NCBI GenBank assembly: GCA_026985615.1
Contig: JALSQD010000050.1
Coordinates: 1-33,644, forward strand
DNA length: 33,644 nucleotides
From: Thermaceae bacterium
Lineage (GTDB): Bacteria; Deinococcota; Deinococci; Deinococcales; Marinithermaceae
Reading direction: 5' to 3'
Of this stretch, positions 1 through 8,020 are shown one piece after another; the first letter of the stretch is position 1, and each line of letters opens with the position of its first letter. The translations under genes and the position numbers were made by a program. The notes below the pieces were generated by a model. That model did not search any database, had not been told where the DNA came from, and saw only the letters and a program-made list of their open reading frames with translations.

Positions 1-140
1 AGGGGCAGGTGGACGAGGAAGAGTTGAAGGCCTTCGCCAAGGAACGGCTGGCGGCCTACAAGGTGCCCAAGCTCTGGGAGTTCAGGGAGGAGCTGCCGAA
101 GACGGCGGTGGGGAAGATTCTGCGGCGCGCTCTCAGGTAA
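1..140 (+). CDS. acyl-CoA synthetase, C-terminal end (partial)
   Basis: Only the last 45 codons are in the window, read from base 3 to a TAA at 138-140. They encode the C-terminal lid of an AMP-forming acyl-CoA synthetase, ending with the TAVGKILRR motif that holds the catalytic lysine. Bases 1-127 are identical to 1696-1822 in the next gene. After that the two diverge: this protein stops at LRRALR, while the neighbour continues with a charged tail. The gene is therefore a tandem paralogue, recently duplicated or homogenised by gene conversion. The family is certain; substrate and full length cannot be judged. Confidence 0.9.
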   Translation, partial: GQVDEEELKAFAKERLAAYKVPKLWEFREELPKTAVGKILRRALR

Positions 141-156
141 ACCGCGGCCCGATCGG

Positions 157-185
157 TATACTGGGCCTAAGAAAAACGGGAGGGG
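157..185 (+). promoter_or_regulatory. -10 element and Shine-Dalgarno of the acyl-CoA synthetase gene
   Basis: TATACT at 157-162 is a good -10 hexamer, but no convincing -35 lies 16-18 bp upstream. GGGAGGGG at 178-185 is a strong ribosome-binding site 6 nt before the ATG at 192. The downstream copy could thus be transcribed separately from the upstream paralogue. Inferred from sequence only. Confidence 0.5.
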
Positions 186-191
186 CCAATC

Positions 192-1868
192 ATGGACAGA
201 CCTTGGTACGCCTTTTACGACGAAGGGGTGCCCCACGAAGTGGAGTACCCCGAGGTGCCGCTTTACGAGCTGATGCGCAGGACGGCCGAGGCCGATCCGA
301 GTAAACAGGCCATTGACTTTCTGGGCAAGCGCATGAGCTACGGCGAGCTATGGGAAGCCACGCGCCGCTTCGCCCGCGGGCTGCAGGACCTCGGCGTCCA
401 GCCCGGCGACCGCGTGGCCATCATGCTGCCCAACAGCCCGCAGTTCGTCATCGCCTTCTACGGCACGCTGCTAGCGGGTGCGGTGGCGGTCAACACCAAC
501 CCGCTCTACACCCCCCGCGAGCTCTCGCACCAGCTGCGCGACTCGGGCACCGAGACACTCGTGATCCTCGACCTCCTCTGGCCCCGCTTCGAGGAGGTGG
601 CCGGCGAGGTGCCGGTAAAGAACGTTGTCACCACCGGCATCCAAGACTACCTGCCCTTCCCCAAGAACTGGCTCTTCCCGCTCAAGGCCAAGAAGGAAGG
701 CACCTGGGTCAACCTGCCCAAACGCCCCGAGCGGCACGGCTGGCGCAGCGTGCTCAAGGCGCCGCCCGAGCCCGCGCCACGCGAGGTAGGGATCGACGAC
801 CTGGCGCTCTTGCAGTACACCGGCGGCACCACCGGCGTTTCTAAGGGGGCGATGCTGAGCCATCGCAACCTGATCAGCAACGTCTACCAGATCGACGCCT
901 GGGAGCCGGGGCAGGTTTGGAAGAACGGCGTCATGCTCAGCGTGATCCCCTTCTTCCACGTCTACGGCATGACGGTCAGCATGAACTACTCGGTGATGCG
1001 CGGCATGAAGATGGTGCTGCTGCCGCGGTTCGACATCGCCGAGGTGGTGGCGGCCATCGAGAAGCATGGCGTGACCCACTTCCCCGGCGTGCCCACTATG
1101 TACGTGGCCTTCAACACCTTCCCCGGCATCGAAAACCGCAACATCCGCACCATCAAGGTCTGCCTCTCGGGCGCCGCGCCGTTGCCGGTGGAGGTGGCCA
1201 CCAGGTTCGAGGAACTGACCGGGGCCAAGCTGGTGGAAGGTTACGGCCTCACCGAGGCGGCGCCGGTTACGCACTGCAACCCGCTCTACGGCAAGCGCAA
1301 GGTAGGCTCGATCGGGCTGCCCTTCCCCTCGGTGGACGCCATGACGGTCGACCCCGAGGGCAACCCCCTGCCCCCCGGCGAGGTGGGTGAGCTGGCGGTC
1401 AAAGGGCCCAACGTGATGATGGGGTACTGGAACCGGCCCGAGGAGACGGCGCAAACGTTGAAGGACGGCTGGCTGTTCACGGGCGACGTGGCGCGGATGG
1501 ACGAGGAGGGGTACTTCTACATCGTCGACCGCAAGAAGGACATGATCATCGCCGGCGGGTACAACATCTACCCGCGCGAGGTGGAAGAGGTGCTGTATCA
1601 GCACCCGGCAGTAAAAGAAGCGGCGGTCGTGGGGGTGCCCGACGCCTACCGGGGCGAGACGGTAAAGGCCTTCGTAGTGCTCAAGGAGGGCTACGAGGGG
1701 CAGGTGGACGAGGAAGAGTTGAAGGCCTTCGCCAAGGAACGGCTGGCGGCCTACAAGGTGCCCAAGCTCTGGGAGTTCAGGGAGGAGCTGCCGAAGACGG
1801 CGGTGGGGAAGATTCTGCGGCGGATGCTCAGGAAGGAAGAGGAAGAAAAACAGCGCTCCGCCCGCTAG
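192..1868 (+). CDS. fadD: long-chain fatty acid--CoA ligase (AMP-forming)
   Basis: Activates a fatty acid to acyl-CoA through an acyl-AMP intermediate, the entry step of beta-oxidation and lipid remodelling. The 558 residues are the usual length for the FadD class of the ANL superfamily. Visible motifs are the phosphate-binding loop YTGGTTGVSKG (209-219), the YGLTE motif (351-355), the hinge region GDVARMDEEGYFYIVDRKKD (431-450) and the catalytic lysine in VGKILRR (Lys540). A strong ribosome-binding site supports the ATG at 192. The C-terminus carries a short charged tail (KEEEEKQRSAR) absent from the upstream paralogue, with which it shares 127 identical bp. The substrate chain length is inferred from overall similarity, not shown. 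Confidence 0.93.
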   Translation: MDRPWYAFYDEGVPHEVEYPEVPLYELMRRTAEADPSKQAIDFLGKRMSYGELWEATRRFARGLQDLGVQPGDRVAIMLPNSPQFVIAFYGTLLAGAVAVNTNPLYTPRELSHQLRDSGTETLVILDLLWPRFEEVAGEVPVKNVVTTGIQDYLPFPKNWLFPLKAKKEGTWVNLPKRPERHGWRSVLKAPPEPAPREVGIDDLALLQYTGGTTGVSKGAMLSHRNLISNVYQIDAWEPGQVWKNGVMLSVIPFFHVYGMTVSMNYSVMRGMKMVLLPRFDIAEVVAAIEKHGVTHFPGVPTMYVAFNTFPGIENRNIRTIKVCLSGAAPLPVEVATRFEELTGAKLVEGYGLTEAAPVTHCNPLYGKRKVGSIGLPFPSVDAMTVDPEGNPLPPGEVGELAVKGPNVMMGYWNRPEETAQTLKDGWLFTGDVARMDEEGYFYIVDRKKDMIIAGGYNIYPREVEEVLYQHPAVKEAAVVGVPDAYRGETVKAFVVLKEGYEGQVDEEELKAFAKERLAAYKVPKLWEFREELPKTAVGKILRRMLRKEEEEKQRSAR

Positions 1869-1880
1869 CGGGCTTGCTTC

Positions 1881-1915
1881 CGCGCACCGGGCCGCGCCAT
1901 GCGGCCCGGTGCGCG
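1881..1915 (+). terminator. perfect 15-bp hairpin after the acyl-CoA synthetase gene
   Basis: Bases 1881-1895 pair perfectly with 1901-1915 around the 5-nt loop GCCAT, starting 13 nt after the stop codon. There is no T-run, so it may act as a pausing or mRNA 3'-end stabilising structure rather than a classical intrinsic terminator. Confidence 0.6.
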
Positions 1916-1969
1916 CTGCGAGCTGGAGCCGGGGGCAAAACAAGGCGAACCTTTAGCACGGAAGAGAAG

Positions 1970-1975
1970 TAAACT
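1970..1975 (+). promoter_or_regulatory. -10 of a leaderless promoter for the SPFH gene
   Basis: TAAACT ends 6 nt before the ATG at 1982, the same hexamer and spacing as at the Rrf2 gene. Transcription would start at or next to the start codon. No clear -35 is seen. Confidence 0.5.
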
Positions 1976-1981
1976 GAATTC

Positions 1982-2809
1982 ATGACCAAACGTGGACAGA
2001 TCGCCGTGGGTGGACTGGGGTTGCTGCTGGTGCTCGTAGGGCTCTGGATCGCGCTCGGAATCCGCATCGTGGACAACCGGCACATGGGCTGCCGCATCCG
2101 GTTGGGGCAGATCCAGACGAGCGAGACGCCGCCCGGGGTCCACTGGGTGATGGTACCGATCGAGTCTCTGGCCAAGGTGCCCATCCACACCCGCATCCTC
2201 GATTACCAGGGCGTCGAGGTGCTGGCCAAGGACGGTCTACGCATCCACATGGACATCACTGTGGGCTACAAGATCAAGCCGCAGATGGCCTGCGACGCTT
2301 ACCTGCAGTACACCGACATCGAGCGGGGACTGGTGGTGCCCGAGATCCGCTCCGCCCTGCGCAAGGTCGCCTCGCTCTTCCCCTCGACCGAGTACTACGA
2401 AAAGCGCTCGGAGGTGGACGCCAAGATCGTGATGGCGCTGGAGGAGCTCGAGAACCCCTACTTCGAGATCGTGCAGGTGAACATCCGCAACGTGGTGCTC
2501 CCCGACTCGGTGGTCCAGGCCATCCAGCGCAAGATCGTGGCCAAGCAGGAGGCCGAGCGGATGCAGTTCGTGCTCCAACGCGAAGAGAAAGAGGCCGAGC
2601 GTAAAAAGATCGAGGCGCAGGGCATCGCCGAGGCCAACCGCATGATCGCCGGCTCGCTGACCGAGAACTACCTCAAGTGGTACCAGATCCAGGCCATCAA
2701 GGACCTCGGCCAGTCGCCCTCGAACACCTTCATGGTGGTTCCCTACGACTTGGGCCTTTTCCCGGTGCCGACCTATCCCCTGCCGGGCTCACCGGGGGCC
2801 AAGAAGTGA
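1982..2809 (+). CDS. SPFH/prohibitin-like membrane protein
   Basis: The 275-residue protein has one N-terminal membrane segment (about residues 7-28, GQIAVGGLGLLLVLVGLWIA) followed by an SPFH (band 7) domain. It then has a charged coiled-coil stretch rich in Glu, Lys and Arg (about 183-215, including EAERMQFVLQREEKEAERKK). This is the layout of prohibitins and HflK/HflC-like scaffolds, which oligomerise on the membrane and modulate proteases or membrane domains. No specific partner is visible: neither an FtsH gene nor an NfeD gene is adjacent. It converges on ppdK with only 19 bp between the stop codons. The family is clear; the biological role is not. Confidence 0.85.
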   Translation: MTKRGQIAVGGLGLLLVLVGLWIALGIRIVDNRHMGCRIRLGQIQTSETPPGVHWVMVPIESLAKVPIHTRILDYQGVEVLAKDGLRIHMDITVGYKIKPQMACDAYLQYTDIERGLVVPEIRSALRKVASLFPSTEYYEKRSEVDAKIVMALEELENPYFEIVQVNIRNVVLPDSVVQAIQRKIVAKQEAERMQFVLQREEKEAERKKIEAQGIAEANRMIAGSLTENYLKWYQIQAIKDLGQSPSNTFMVVPYDLGLFPVPTYPLPGSPGAKK

Positions 2810-2828
2810 GTTCGAACTAGAAAGCGTT

Positions 2829-5423
2829 CTATCCCGCTTTCGCCAATACCGCCTGGGCCGCGGCCAGCCGGGCGGTGAGCACCCGGAAGGGCGAGGCCGA
2901 GACGTAGTCGAGCCCGAGCTCGTGGGCCAGGTGCACCGACCGCGCCTCGCCACCGTGTTCGCCGCAGAGACCCAACTTTAGGTTCAGGTTGGCGGCGCGC
3001 CCCTCGCGCACCGCGATCTCGAGCAGCCGGCCCACCCCCGCGGCGTCGAGGCGCTCGGTGGGGTCGTGGGCGAGGGTGCGGGCGTCGAGGTAGCGAGGCA
3101 GGAAGTGGCCGGCGTCGTCGCGGCTGATGCCGAAGGTGAGCTGGGTCAGGTCGTTGGTGCCGAAGCTGAAGAAGTCGACCAGCGGCGCGATCTCCCCCGC
3201 CACCAGCGCCGCGCGCGGGGTCTCGATCATCGTGCCCACGGGCAGGGTCAGGTCGAACTCGGCGAAGACCTCGCGCACCACTGCGAGCGCTTGCTCCACC
3301 TCCTCGGGGGTGGAGACCAGCGGGATCATCAGCTCGGGGCGCGGGTCCCTCCCCTGCTCCATGAGCGCACGGGTGGCGCTGAGGAGCGCGGCCGTCTGCA
3401 TGCGCAGGATCTCCGGCCGCACCAGCAAGAGCCGCACTCCGCGGAAGCCGAGCATGGGGTTCGTCTCGTGCAGCTGGCGCATCTGGGCCAGCACCTTGGC
3501 CTCGCCAGGGGCGAGCGTTCCCGCGGCCTCCTTGCGCTCGAGCTCCACCAGCGGCGGCAGGAACTCGTGCAGCGGCGGATCGAGCAGGCGCACGGTCACC
3601 GGCAGGCCGTCCATGGCCTCCAACAACCCCATGAAGTCGGCCCGCTGAAAAGCGAAGAGCCGGTCGAGGGCTTCGCGCTCCTCGCGCTCGGTCTCGGCGA
3701 GGATCAGCGCCCGCACCCAGGGAATGCGCTCGGGGTCGAAGAACATGTGCTCGGTGCGCACCAGCCCGATGCCCTCGGCCCCCAGTTCGCGGGCGCGACG
3801 GGCGTCGGCGGGGGTGTCGGCGTTGGCGCGCACGCCCAGTTTGCGGTGGGGCTCGGCCCAGGCAAGCAGACTGTCCAGATACGCACCGCTGTCCCCTTCG
3901 CTGAGGGCCACCTCCCCGGCGAAAACCCGGCCGGTGGTGCCGTCGAGGCTGATCACGTCCCCTTCCTTAAAGCTGCGCTCGCCCAGCCGGAAGCTGCGTT
4001 CCTCGAGGTTGAGCGAGAGATCGGCCACCCCCACCACCGCAGGCACGCCCATGCCGCGGGCCACAACTGCGGCATGGCTAGTCATGCCGCCACGGGCGGT
4101 GAGGATGCCGCGGGCGATGTACATGCCCGAGATGTCCTCCGGCGTCGTCTCAGGGCGCACCAGGATGACAGGTAGCCCCCGCCCCGCCCAGCTCTCGGCG
4201 GTCTTGGCGTCGAGGACGGCGTGGCCTACCGCCGCCCCCGGCGAGGCGGGCAGGCCCTGGGCCACCGGCTCGGGAGCGCGCTCGGGGTCGATGCGCGCCC
4301 GCAGCAGGCTGGGCAGGGTGTTGGCGTCCACGCGCAGCAGCGCCTCCCCGCGGGTGATCCGCCCCTCCTCGGCCATCTCCACAGCGATCCGCACCGCCGC
4401 GGCGGGGGTGCGCTTACCGGTGCGCGTCTGCAGCAGGTAGAGGCGGCCGCGCTCAACGGTGAACTCGAAGTCCTGCATCTCGCGAAAGTGGGTCTCGAGC
4501 CGCTCGGCCACACTGGCGATCTCGCGGTAGAGCTCGGGGTCACTCTCGCGCAGGCGCTCGAGCGCCTGCGGGGTGCGCACGCCCGCGACCACGTCCTCGC
4601 CCTGGGCGTTCTTCAAATACTCTCCGTAGAGCCCCGGCTCGCCGGTGGCGGGGTTGCGCGAAAAGCCCACGCCGGTGCCCGAGTCGTCGCCCAGGTTGCC
4701 AAAGACCATCGCCTGGACGTTAACCGCCGTTCCCAGATCGTCGGGGATGCCGTAGAGGCGGCGGTAGGTGCGCGCCCGCGGGTTATTCCAGCTTTCGAAG
4801 ACGGCCCGCACCGCGCCCTCGAGCTGTTGCCAGGGGTCGTCGGGGAAGGCGCGGCCCTCGGCCGCGATGTGGCGCAGGTAGGCGTCTACGAGCCCTTCGA
4901 GGTCGGCGGCGGTGAGGTCCACGTCGCGCTCGGCCCCGGCCAGCACCTTGGTGCGGTCGAGCAGGCGCTCGAAACCCTCGGCCGCGAGCCCCAGCACCAC
5001 CTCGCCGTACATCTGCACCAACCGCCGATAGCTGTCCCAGGCGAAGCGCGGGTTGCCCGTCGCCTCCGCCAGCGCCGCCACGCCCGCGCGGGTGAGGCCG
5101 AGGTTGAGGATCGTGTCCATCATCCCCGGCATGCTCACCGGCGCGCCCGAGCGCACCGAGACCAGCAGCGGCAGCCCCTCGCCACCCCCGAAGTGCTTGC
5201 CCGTCGCCGCCTCTAGGCGCGCGACCTGATCGCGCACCTCGTCCCACAGCCCCTCGGGCAGCGCCCCGCGCTCCAGGTAGGCGCGGCAGGCGGCGGTGGT
5301 GAGCGTGAACCCCGGCGGCACCGAAAAACCCAGCCGCGTCATCTCAGTCAAGGCGAAGCCCTTACCGCCCAGAAGCTCCTTGTCCAGTCCCTCGGCCTCT
5401 TCAAACGCATAGACCCAGCGCAT
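2829..5423 (-). CDS. ppdK: pyruvate, phosphate dikinase
   Basis: Interconverts pyruvate + ATP + phosphate and PEP + AMP + pyrophosphate, controlling flux at the PEP-pyruvate node. The 864 residues match the family length. The N-terminal ATP-grasp region begins with KGFALTEM. The swivelling phospho-histidine domain has TARGGMTSHAAVVARG with catalytic His450 and the neighbouring Thr448, which is the regulatory threonine in plant enzymes. The C-terminal PEP/pyruvate barrel ends in LGLCGEHGGE with Cys820. The reading frame is open further upstream, but ATG at 5423 has AGGAGGG (5434-5428) just ahead and gives the typical MRWVYAF start. No PPDK regulatory protein gene is nearby. Direction in vivo is not decided by sequence. 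Confidence 0.96.
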   Translation of the reverse strand: MRWVYAFEEAEGLDKELLGGKGFALTEMTRLGFSVPPGFTLTTAACRAYLERGALPEGLWDEVRDQVARLEAATGKHFGGGEGLPLLVSVRSGAPVSMPGMMDTILNLGLTRAGVAALAEATGNPRFAWDSYRRLVQMYGEVVLGLAAEGFERLLDRTKVLAGAERDVDLTAADLEGLVDAYLRHIAAEGRAFPDDPWQQLEGAVRAVFESWNNPRARTYRRLYGIPDDLGTAVNVQAMVFGNLGDDSGTGVGFSRNPATGEPGLYGEYLKNAQGEDVVAGVRTPQALERLRESDPELYREIASVAERLETHFREMQDFEFTVERGRLYLLQTRTGKRTPAAAVRIAVEMAEEGRITRGEALLRVDANTLPSLLRARIDPERAPEPVAQGLPASPGAAVGHAVLDAKTAESWAGRGLPVILVRPETTPEDISGMYIARGILTARGGMTSHAAVVARGMGVPAVVGVADLSLNLEERSFRLGERSFKEGDVISLDGTTGRVFAGEVALSEGDSGAYLDSLLAWAEPHRKLGVRANADTPADARRARELGAEGIGLVRTEHMFFDPERIPWVRALILAETEREEREALDRLFAFQRADFMGLLEAMDGLPVTVRLLDPPLHEFLPPLVELERKEAAGTLAPGEAKVLAQMRQLHETNPMLGFRGVRLLLVRPEILRMQTAALLSATRALMEQGRDPRPELMIPLVSTPEEVEQALAVVREVFAEFDLTLPVGTMIETPRAALVAGEIAPLVDFFSFGTNDLTQLTFGISRDDAGHFLPRYLDARTLAHDPTERLDAAGVGRLLEIAVREGRAANLNLKLGLCGEHGGEARSVHLAHELGLDYVSASPFRVLTARLAAAQAVLAKAG

Positions 5424-5440
5424 GGATCCCTCCTGCACCA

Positions 5441-5446
5441 ATTTTA
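5441..5446 (-). promoter_or_regulatory. -10 of the ppdK promoter
   Basis: TAAAAT on the minus strand lies in the only AT-rich patch upstream of ppdK, about 18 nt before the ATG, leaving a short leader that holds AGGAGGG. No good -35 is visible. Confidence 0.45.
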
Positions 5447-5481
5447 AATCAGCCCGTGCCAGGCGCGCTTTCGAGGCAACC

Positions 5482-5507
5482 AAAAACACCCCCGGCCACT
5501 GGCCGGG
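5482..5507 (-). terminator. intrinsic terminator of the Rrf2-family regulator gene
   Basis: On the minus strand a 7-bp GC stem (5507-5501 with 5497-5491, 3-nt loop) is followed within 4 nt by five T (5486-5482). It lies 22 nt after the regulator's stop codon and separates it from ppdK. Confidence 0.8.
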
Positions 5508-5528
5508 AGTGCGTTGCGCTTTTTGCGC

Positions 5529-5978
5529 TCAGGAAGCCCGCACCGAAGACTGCATGCGCTTCTTGGCCTCGATGAGGCGGCGCTCGTCGATGAGGTCGCG
5601 CAAGTTGGTGCCGCTTAACACCTCACGGATGGCCAGGTCCACCCGCCGCCACAGCGCCTCGGTGGAGCAGTTGCCCTCGTGCTCGCAGCTTCCGGGATCC
5701 TCGATGCAGCCTACCGGCGAGAGCGAGCCCTCCATGGTCTCCACCACCTCGAGGGCGTTGATCTCCTCAGGCGGGCGGGCCAAGCGGTAGCCGCCGCGGG
5801 CGCCGCGCACGCTGCGGATGAAGCCGGCACGCCGCAACGCGGCTGCGATCTGTTCGAGGTAGTGCTGGCTGATCCCCTGGGCCTCGGCTACCTCCTTGAG
5901 CGGCACCGGGTCGGGACCGCGCAGGCCGATCTCCACCAGGGCGCGCAAGCCGTACTGCGCTTTGGTCGAAACCCACAT
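5529..5978 (-). CDS. Rrf2-family transcriptional regulator, IscR-like
   Basis: A 149-residue winged-helix regulator. The N-terminal half holds the helix-turn-helix with the Rrf2 recognition region (SQHYLEQIAAALRRAG, then VRGARGGYRLARPP). Three cysteines follow at 91, 98 and 104, matching almost exactly the spacing of the IscR [2Fe-2S] ligands (92, 98, 104 in E. coli), so an iron-sulfur or redox sensor is likely. No isc or suf genes are adjacent; the flanking genes are a metal ABC permease and ppdK. A complete promoter with no leader precedes the ATG, and a T-run terminator follows, so it is probably its own transcription unit. The regulon is unknown. Confidence 0.88.
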   Translation of the reverse strand: MWVSTKAQYGLRALVEIGLRGPDPVPLKEVAEAQGISQHYLEQIAAALRRAGFIRSVRGARGGYRLARPPEEINALEVVETMEGSLSPVGCIEDPGSCEHEGNCSTEALWRRVDLAIREVLSGTNLRDLIDERRLIEAKKRMQSSVRAS

Positions 5979-5984
5979 GCATTT

Positions 5985-6013
5985 AGTTTAATCCCTTAAA
6001 AACCTACTGTAAA
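5985..6013 (-). promoter_or_regulatory. leaderless promoter of the Rrf2-family gene
   Basis: On the minus strand TTTACA (6013-6008) and TAAACT (5990-5985) are separated by exactly 17 bp, and the ATG (5978) begins 6 nt after the -10. Transcription would begin at the start codon, giving a leaderless mRNA. Confidence 0.72.
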
Positions 6014-6022
6014 TAGGGTGTT

Positions 6023-6820
6023 TCAGCGGCGGCGGAACGCCAGCGCGGCCACGGTGAAGACGAGCGCCTGCAGGAGCACGATGGTGGCCCCGCTGGGCAG
6101 GTCGTAGCTGTAGGAGACTGCCAGACCAGCAACCACGCTTACCACGCCCACCCCTACCGCGCCCAGGACCATTCCCAGGAAAGTGCGGGTCCACTGGCGC
6201 GCGGCCGCGGCGGGGATGACCAGAAACGCAGCCACGAGCAAGAGCCCGACGAGTTTCATGGCCACGACCACCACCAGCGCGATGAGGAAGGCCATCAGGT
6301 AGTCGTCGAGCATCACCGGCACCCGGTCCGCCGCTGCCAACTCGCGGTCGAAGGTGGCGTAGGCCCAGCGCCCCCACAGCGGCAGGGTGAGCGCGGTGAG
6401 CGCCAAGAGCCCGGCGCTCGCCCAAAGATCGGCGGGGGTCACGGCCAGGATAGAGCCAAACAGATAGGTAAAGGCCTCGGCGGTGTACTCGCGCTTGAGC
6501 GAAAGAAAGACGATGCCCAGCGCCATCGAGAAGGCGAAGAAGATACCCACCGCGGTGTCGCCGCGGATGTGGGTGCGCTCCCGCACCCAGGTGATGCCGA
6601 GCGCCACCGCCGCGGTGAAGGGCACGGCCACCCACAACGGCTCGACGCCGAGCAGCAGCCCCAGCGCCACCCCGCCGAAGGCGGCGTGGGCCAGACCCGA
6701 GCCGAGGAAGCTGAGGCCCCGCTGCACCACAAAAGGGCCGTAGTAGCCCGCGAGCAGGGCCATGATGAGCCCCGCGACGAGGGCGCGCTGCATGAAGGGC
6801 AGGCTCCAAACCTCAAGCAT
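6023..6820 (-). CDS. metal ABC transporter permease (ZnuB/MntB family)
   Basis: The 265-residue polytopic protein of the ABC-3 family forms the membrane channel of a zinc or manganese importer. It has about eight hydrophobic segments and the family's conserved GLSFLGSGLAHAAFGGVALG region near the N-terminus. ATG at 6820 is chosen over the in-frame ATG at 6835 because GGGGGG lies between them at ribosome-binding distance; it gives an 8-bp overlap with the ATPase gene. It is third in a fur-ATPase-permease operon. A periplasmic or lipoprotein solute-binding component is absent from the window. Which metal is carried cannot be told from this sequence. Confidence 0.9.
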   Translation of the reverse strand: MLEVWSLPFMQRALVAGLIMALLAGYYGPFVVQRGLSFLGSGLAHAAFGGVALGLLLGVEPLWVAVPFTAAVALGITWVRERTHIRGDTAVGIFFAFSMALGIVFLSLKREYTAEAFTYLFGSILAVTPADLWASAGLLALTALTLPLWGRWAYATFDRELAAADRVPVMLDDYLMAFLIALVVVVAMKLVGLLLVAAFLVIPAAAARQWTRTFLGMVLGAVGVGVVSVVAGLAVSYSYDLPSGATIVLLQALVFTVAALAFRRR

Positions 6821-7592
6821 GGCGGTTCCCCCCAAACGAGAGCGAGATCCCGTGGGCGTGGCCCACGTGGCCGAAGGCCTCGCGCAGGCAGCGCTCGGAG
6901 AGCGCCCGCTCGGGCGGGCCGAAGCCGATGAGGCGGCGGTTGAGCACGATCACGTGGGTGGCGTGGTGGTAGGCCGCCTCCCAGTCATGGGTGATCATCA
7001 GCAGGGTGGCTCCGGTCTCCTTTTGGTAGTCCTCCAGCAGGCGGTACATGTCGGCCTCGCCCAGCACGTCGATGCCGGTGGCGGGCTCGTCGAGCATGAC
7101 CAGCTCGGGCCGGCGCACGAAGGCACGCGCCAGGTAGACGCGCTGCAGCTCCCCGCCGCTGAAGCGGCTTACCGCCCGGCCCATGAGGTGGCCCGCCCCC
7201 ACGCGCTCGAGCGCCGCCCGCACCCGCTTGCGCTCTTCGGGCGTGAGCCGACCGGGCCAGGCGCGTCGCAACCCGCTGGCCACCAGATCCTCGGCCAGCG
7301 CCGGAAAGGTGCGGTCGAGGGTCTTGAACTGGGGCACGTAACCGATGCGGCGCGGATCCACCCGGCTTGGCGGGCTGCCCAGCACGCGCACCTCGCCGCT
7401 TGTGGGCTGCACCAGCCCCAGCAGCACCTTGAGCAGGGTGGACTTGCCCGCGCCGTTGGGCCCCACGATGGCCACGAAGGCGCCCGGCGGCACCGCCAGG
7501 TTCACGTCCTCCAGCGCCAGGTGGTCGCCAAAACGCACGGTCAGGTTGCGCAGCTCCACCGCGGGCTCGGGCCCGCGCCTTGGTTCGTTCAT
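6813..7592 (-). CDS. metal ABC transporter ATP-binding protein (ZnuC/MntA-like)
   Basis: The 259-residue ATPase subunit powers import through the adjacent permease. Walker A is GPNGAGKST (44-52), the Q-loop is around Gln88, the signature is FSGGEL (144-149), Walker B is LVMLDE (164-169) and the H-loop is His202 in THDWEAA. The start overlaps the stop of the upstream Fur-family gene in an ATGA, and the end overlaps the permease start, indicating translational coupling of all three. Linkage to a Fur-type regulator points to zinc, manganese or iron as substrate. Confidence 0.93.
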   Translation of the reverse strand: MNEPRRGPEPAVELRNLTVRFGDHLALEDVNLAVPPGAFVAIVGPNGAGKSTLLKVLLGLVQPTSGEVRVLGSPPSRVDPRRIGYVPQFKTLDRTFPALAEDLVASGLRRAWPGRLTPEERKRVRAALERVGAGHLMGRAVSRFSGGELQRVYLARAFVRRPELVMLDEPATGIDVLGEADMYRLLEDYQKETGATLLMITHDWEAAYHHATHVIVLNRRLIGFGPPERALSERCLREAFGHVGHAHGISLSFGGNRHA

Positions 7593-8002
7593 GCTCCCTC
7601 CCGGCAGTGCGGGCAGACACCGTAGACGATCAGTGTATGCCCGCTAACGAGGTAGTCGCTCCGCCGCGCCACCTCCGCCTCGTAAGCACCCAGATGGCAC
7701 TCTTCGAGCGACTCCACCGCGCCGCAGCGCTCGCAGACGAGCAAGTGGGCGTGCCCCAGCACCGCGGCGAAGCGCACCTCGCCGTGGGGCGCGGCGAAGC
7801 GCAACAAAAGCCCCGCGTCCTCCAGCGCGCGCACCGCCCGGTAGACCGTTGCCTGGCCGATCCCCTGCTCGTGGAGCTGGGCGACCACCTCGCGGATGGT
7901 CCGGCCCGGCCGCTCGGCGAAGGCGCGCCAGACGGCCAGGCGTTGGGGCGTGCGCCGCAGCCCACGGGCGGTCATGCGGCGCTCGAGCGCATCGGTGTCC
8001 AT
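7589..8002 (-). CDS. Fur-family metalloregulator (Zur/Mur/PerR type)
   Basis: The 137-residue repressor has a winged-helix domain (recognition helix region GQATVYRAVRALEDAGLL, about 49-66). Its dimerisation domain carries the His-rich motif GHAHLLV and two CXXC pairs (Cys90/Cys93 and Cys130/Cys133) that build the structural zinc site. It is the first gene of the metal-transport operon. A near-consensus Fur box overlaps its -10 (8006-8020), so it most likely represses itself and the transporter when the metal is plentiful. Zur, Fur, Mur and PerR cannot be separated with confidence here; the transporter partner favours zinc or manganese. Confidence 0.9.
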   Translation of the reverse strand: MDTDALERRMTARGLRRTPQRLAVWRAFAERPGRTIREVVAQLHEQGIGQATVYRAVRALEDAGLLLRFAAPHGEVRFAAVLGHAHLLVCERCGAVESLEECHLGAYEAEVARRSDYLVSGHTLIVYGVCPHCREGA

Positions 8003-8005
8003 ACC

Positions 8006-8020
8006 TGATAAATCTTATCA
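8006..8020. promoter_or_regulatory. Fur-family box
   Basis: TGATAAATCTTATCA is a perfect 6-3-6 palindrome matching the classical 7-1-7 Fur box (TGATAATnATTATCA) except for the two innermost bases. It covers the -10 hexamer of the fur-type gene and ends 4 nt before its start codon, an ideal position for repression. Confidence 0.82.

Noticed and set aside
471..1943. 490-codon open frame opposite fadD
   Set aside because: Antisense shadow of a well-recognised gene; long open frames on the other strand are common in GC-rich DNA. Same for the frames opposite ppdK (3066-4175), the ligase gene (16037-17686) and acnA (22004-23650).
2810..2828. Bidirectional terminator between the SPFH gene and ppdK
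   Set aside because: Only a 4-bp AGAA/TTCT inverted repeat is present in the 19-bp gap; too weak to call.
6001..6022. Terminator between the ABC permease and the Rrf2 gene
   Set aside because: On the minus strand a CCTA/TAGG stem is followed by five T, but four base pairs with a 7-nt loop is too weak; the bases are better explained as the Rrf2 promoter's -35 region.
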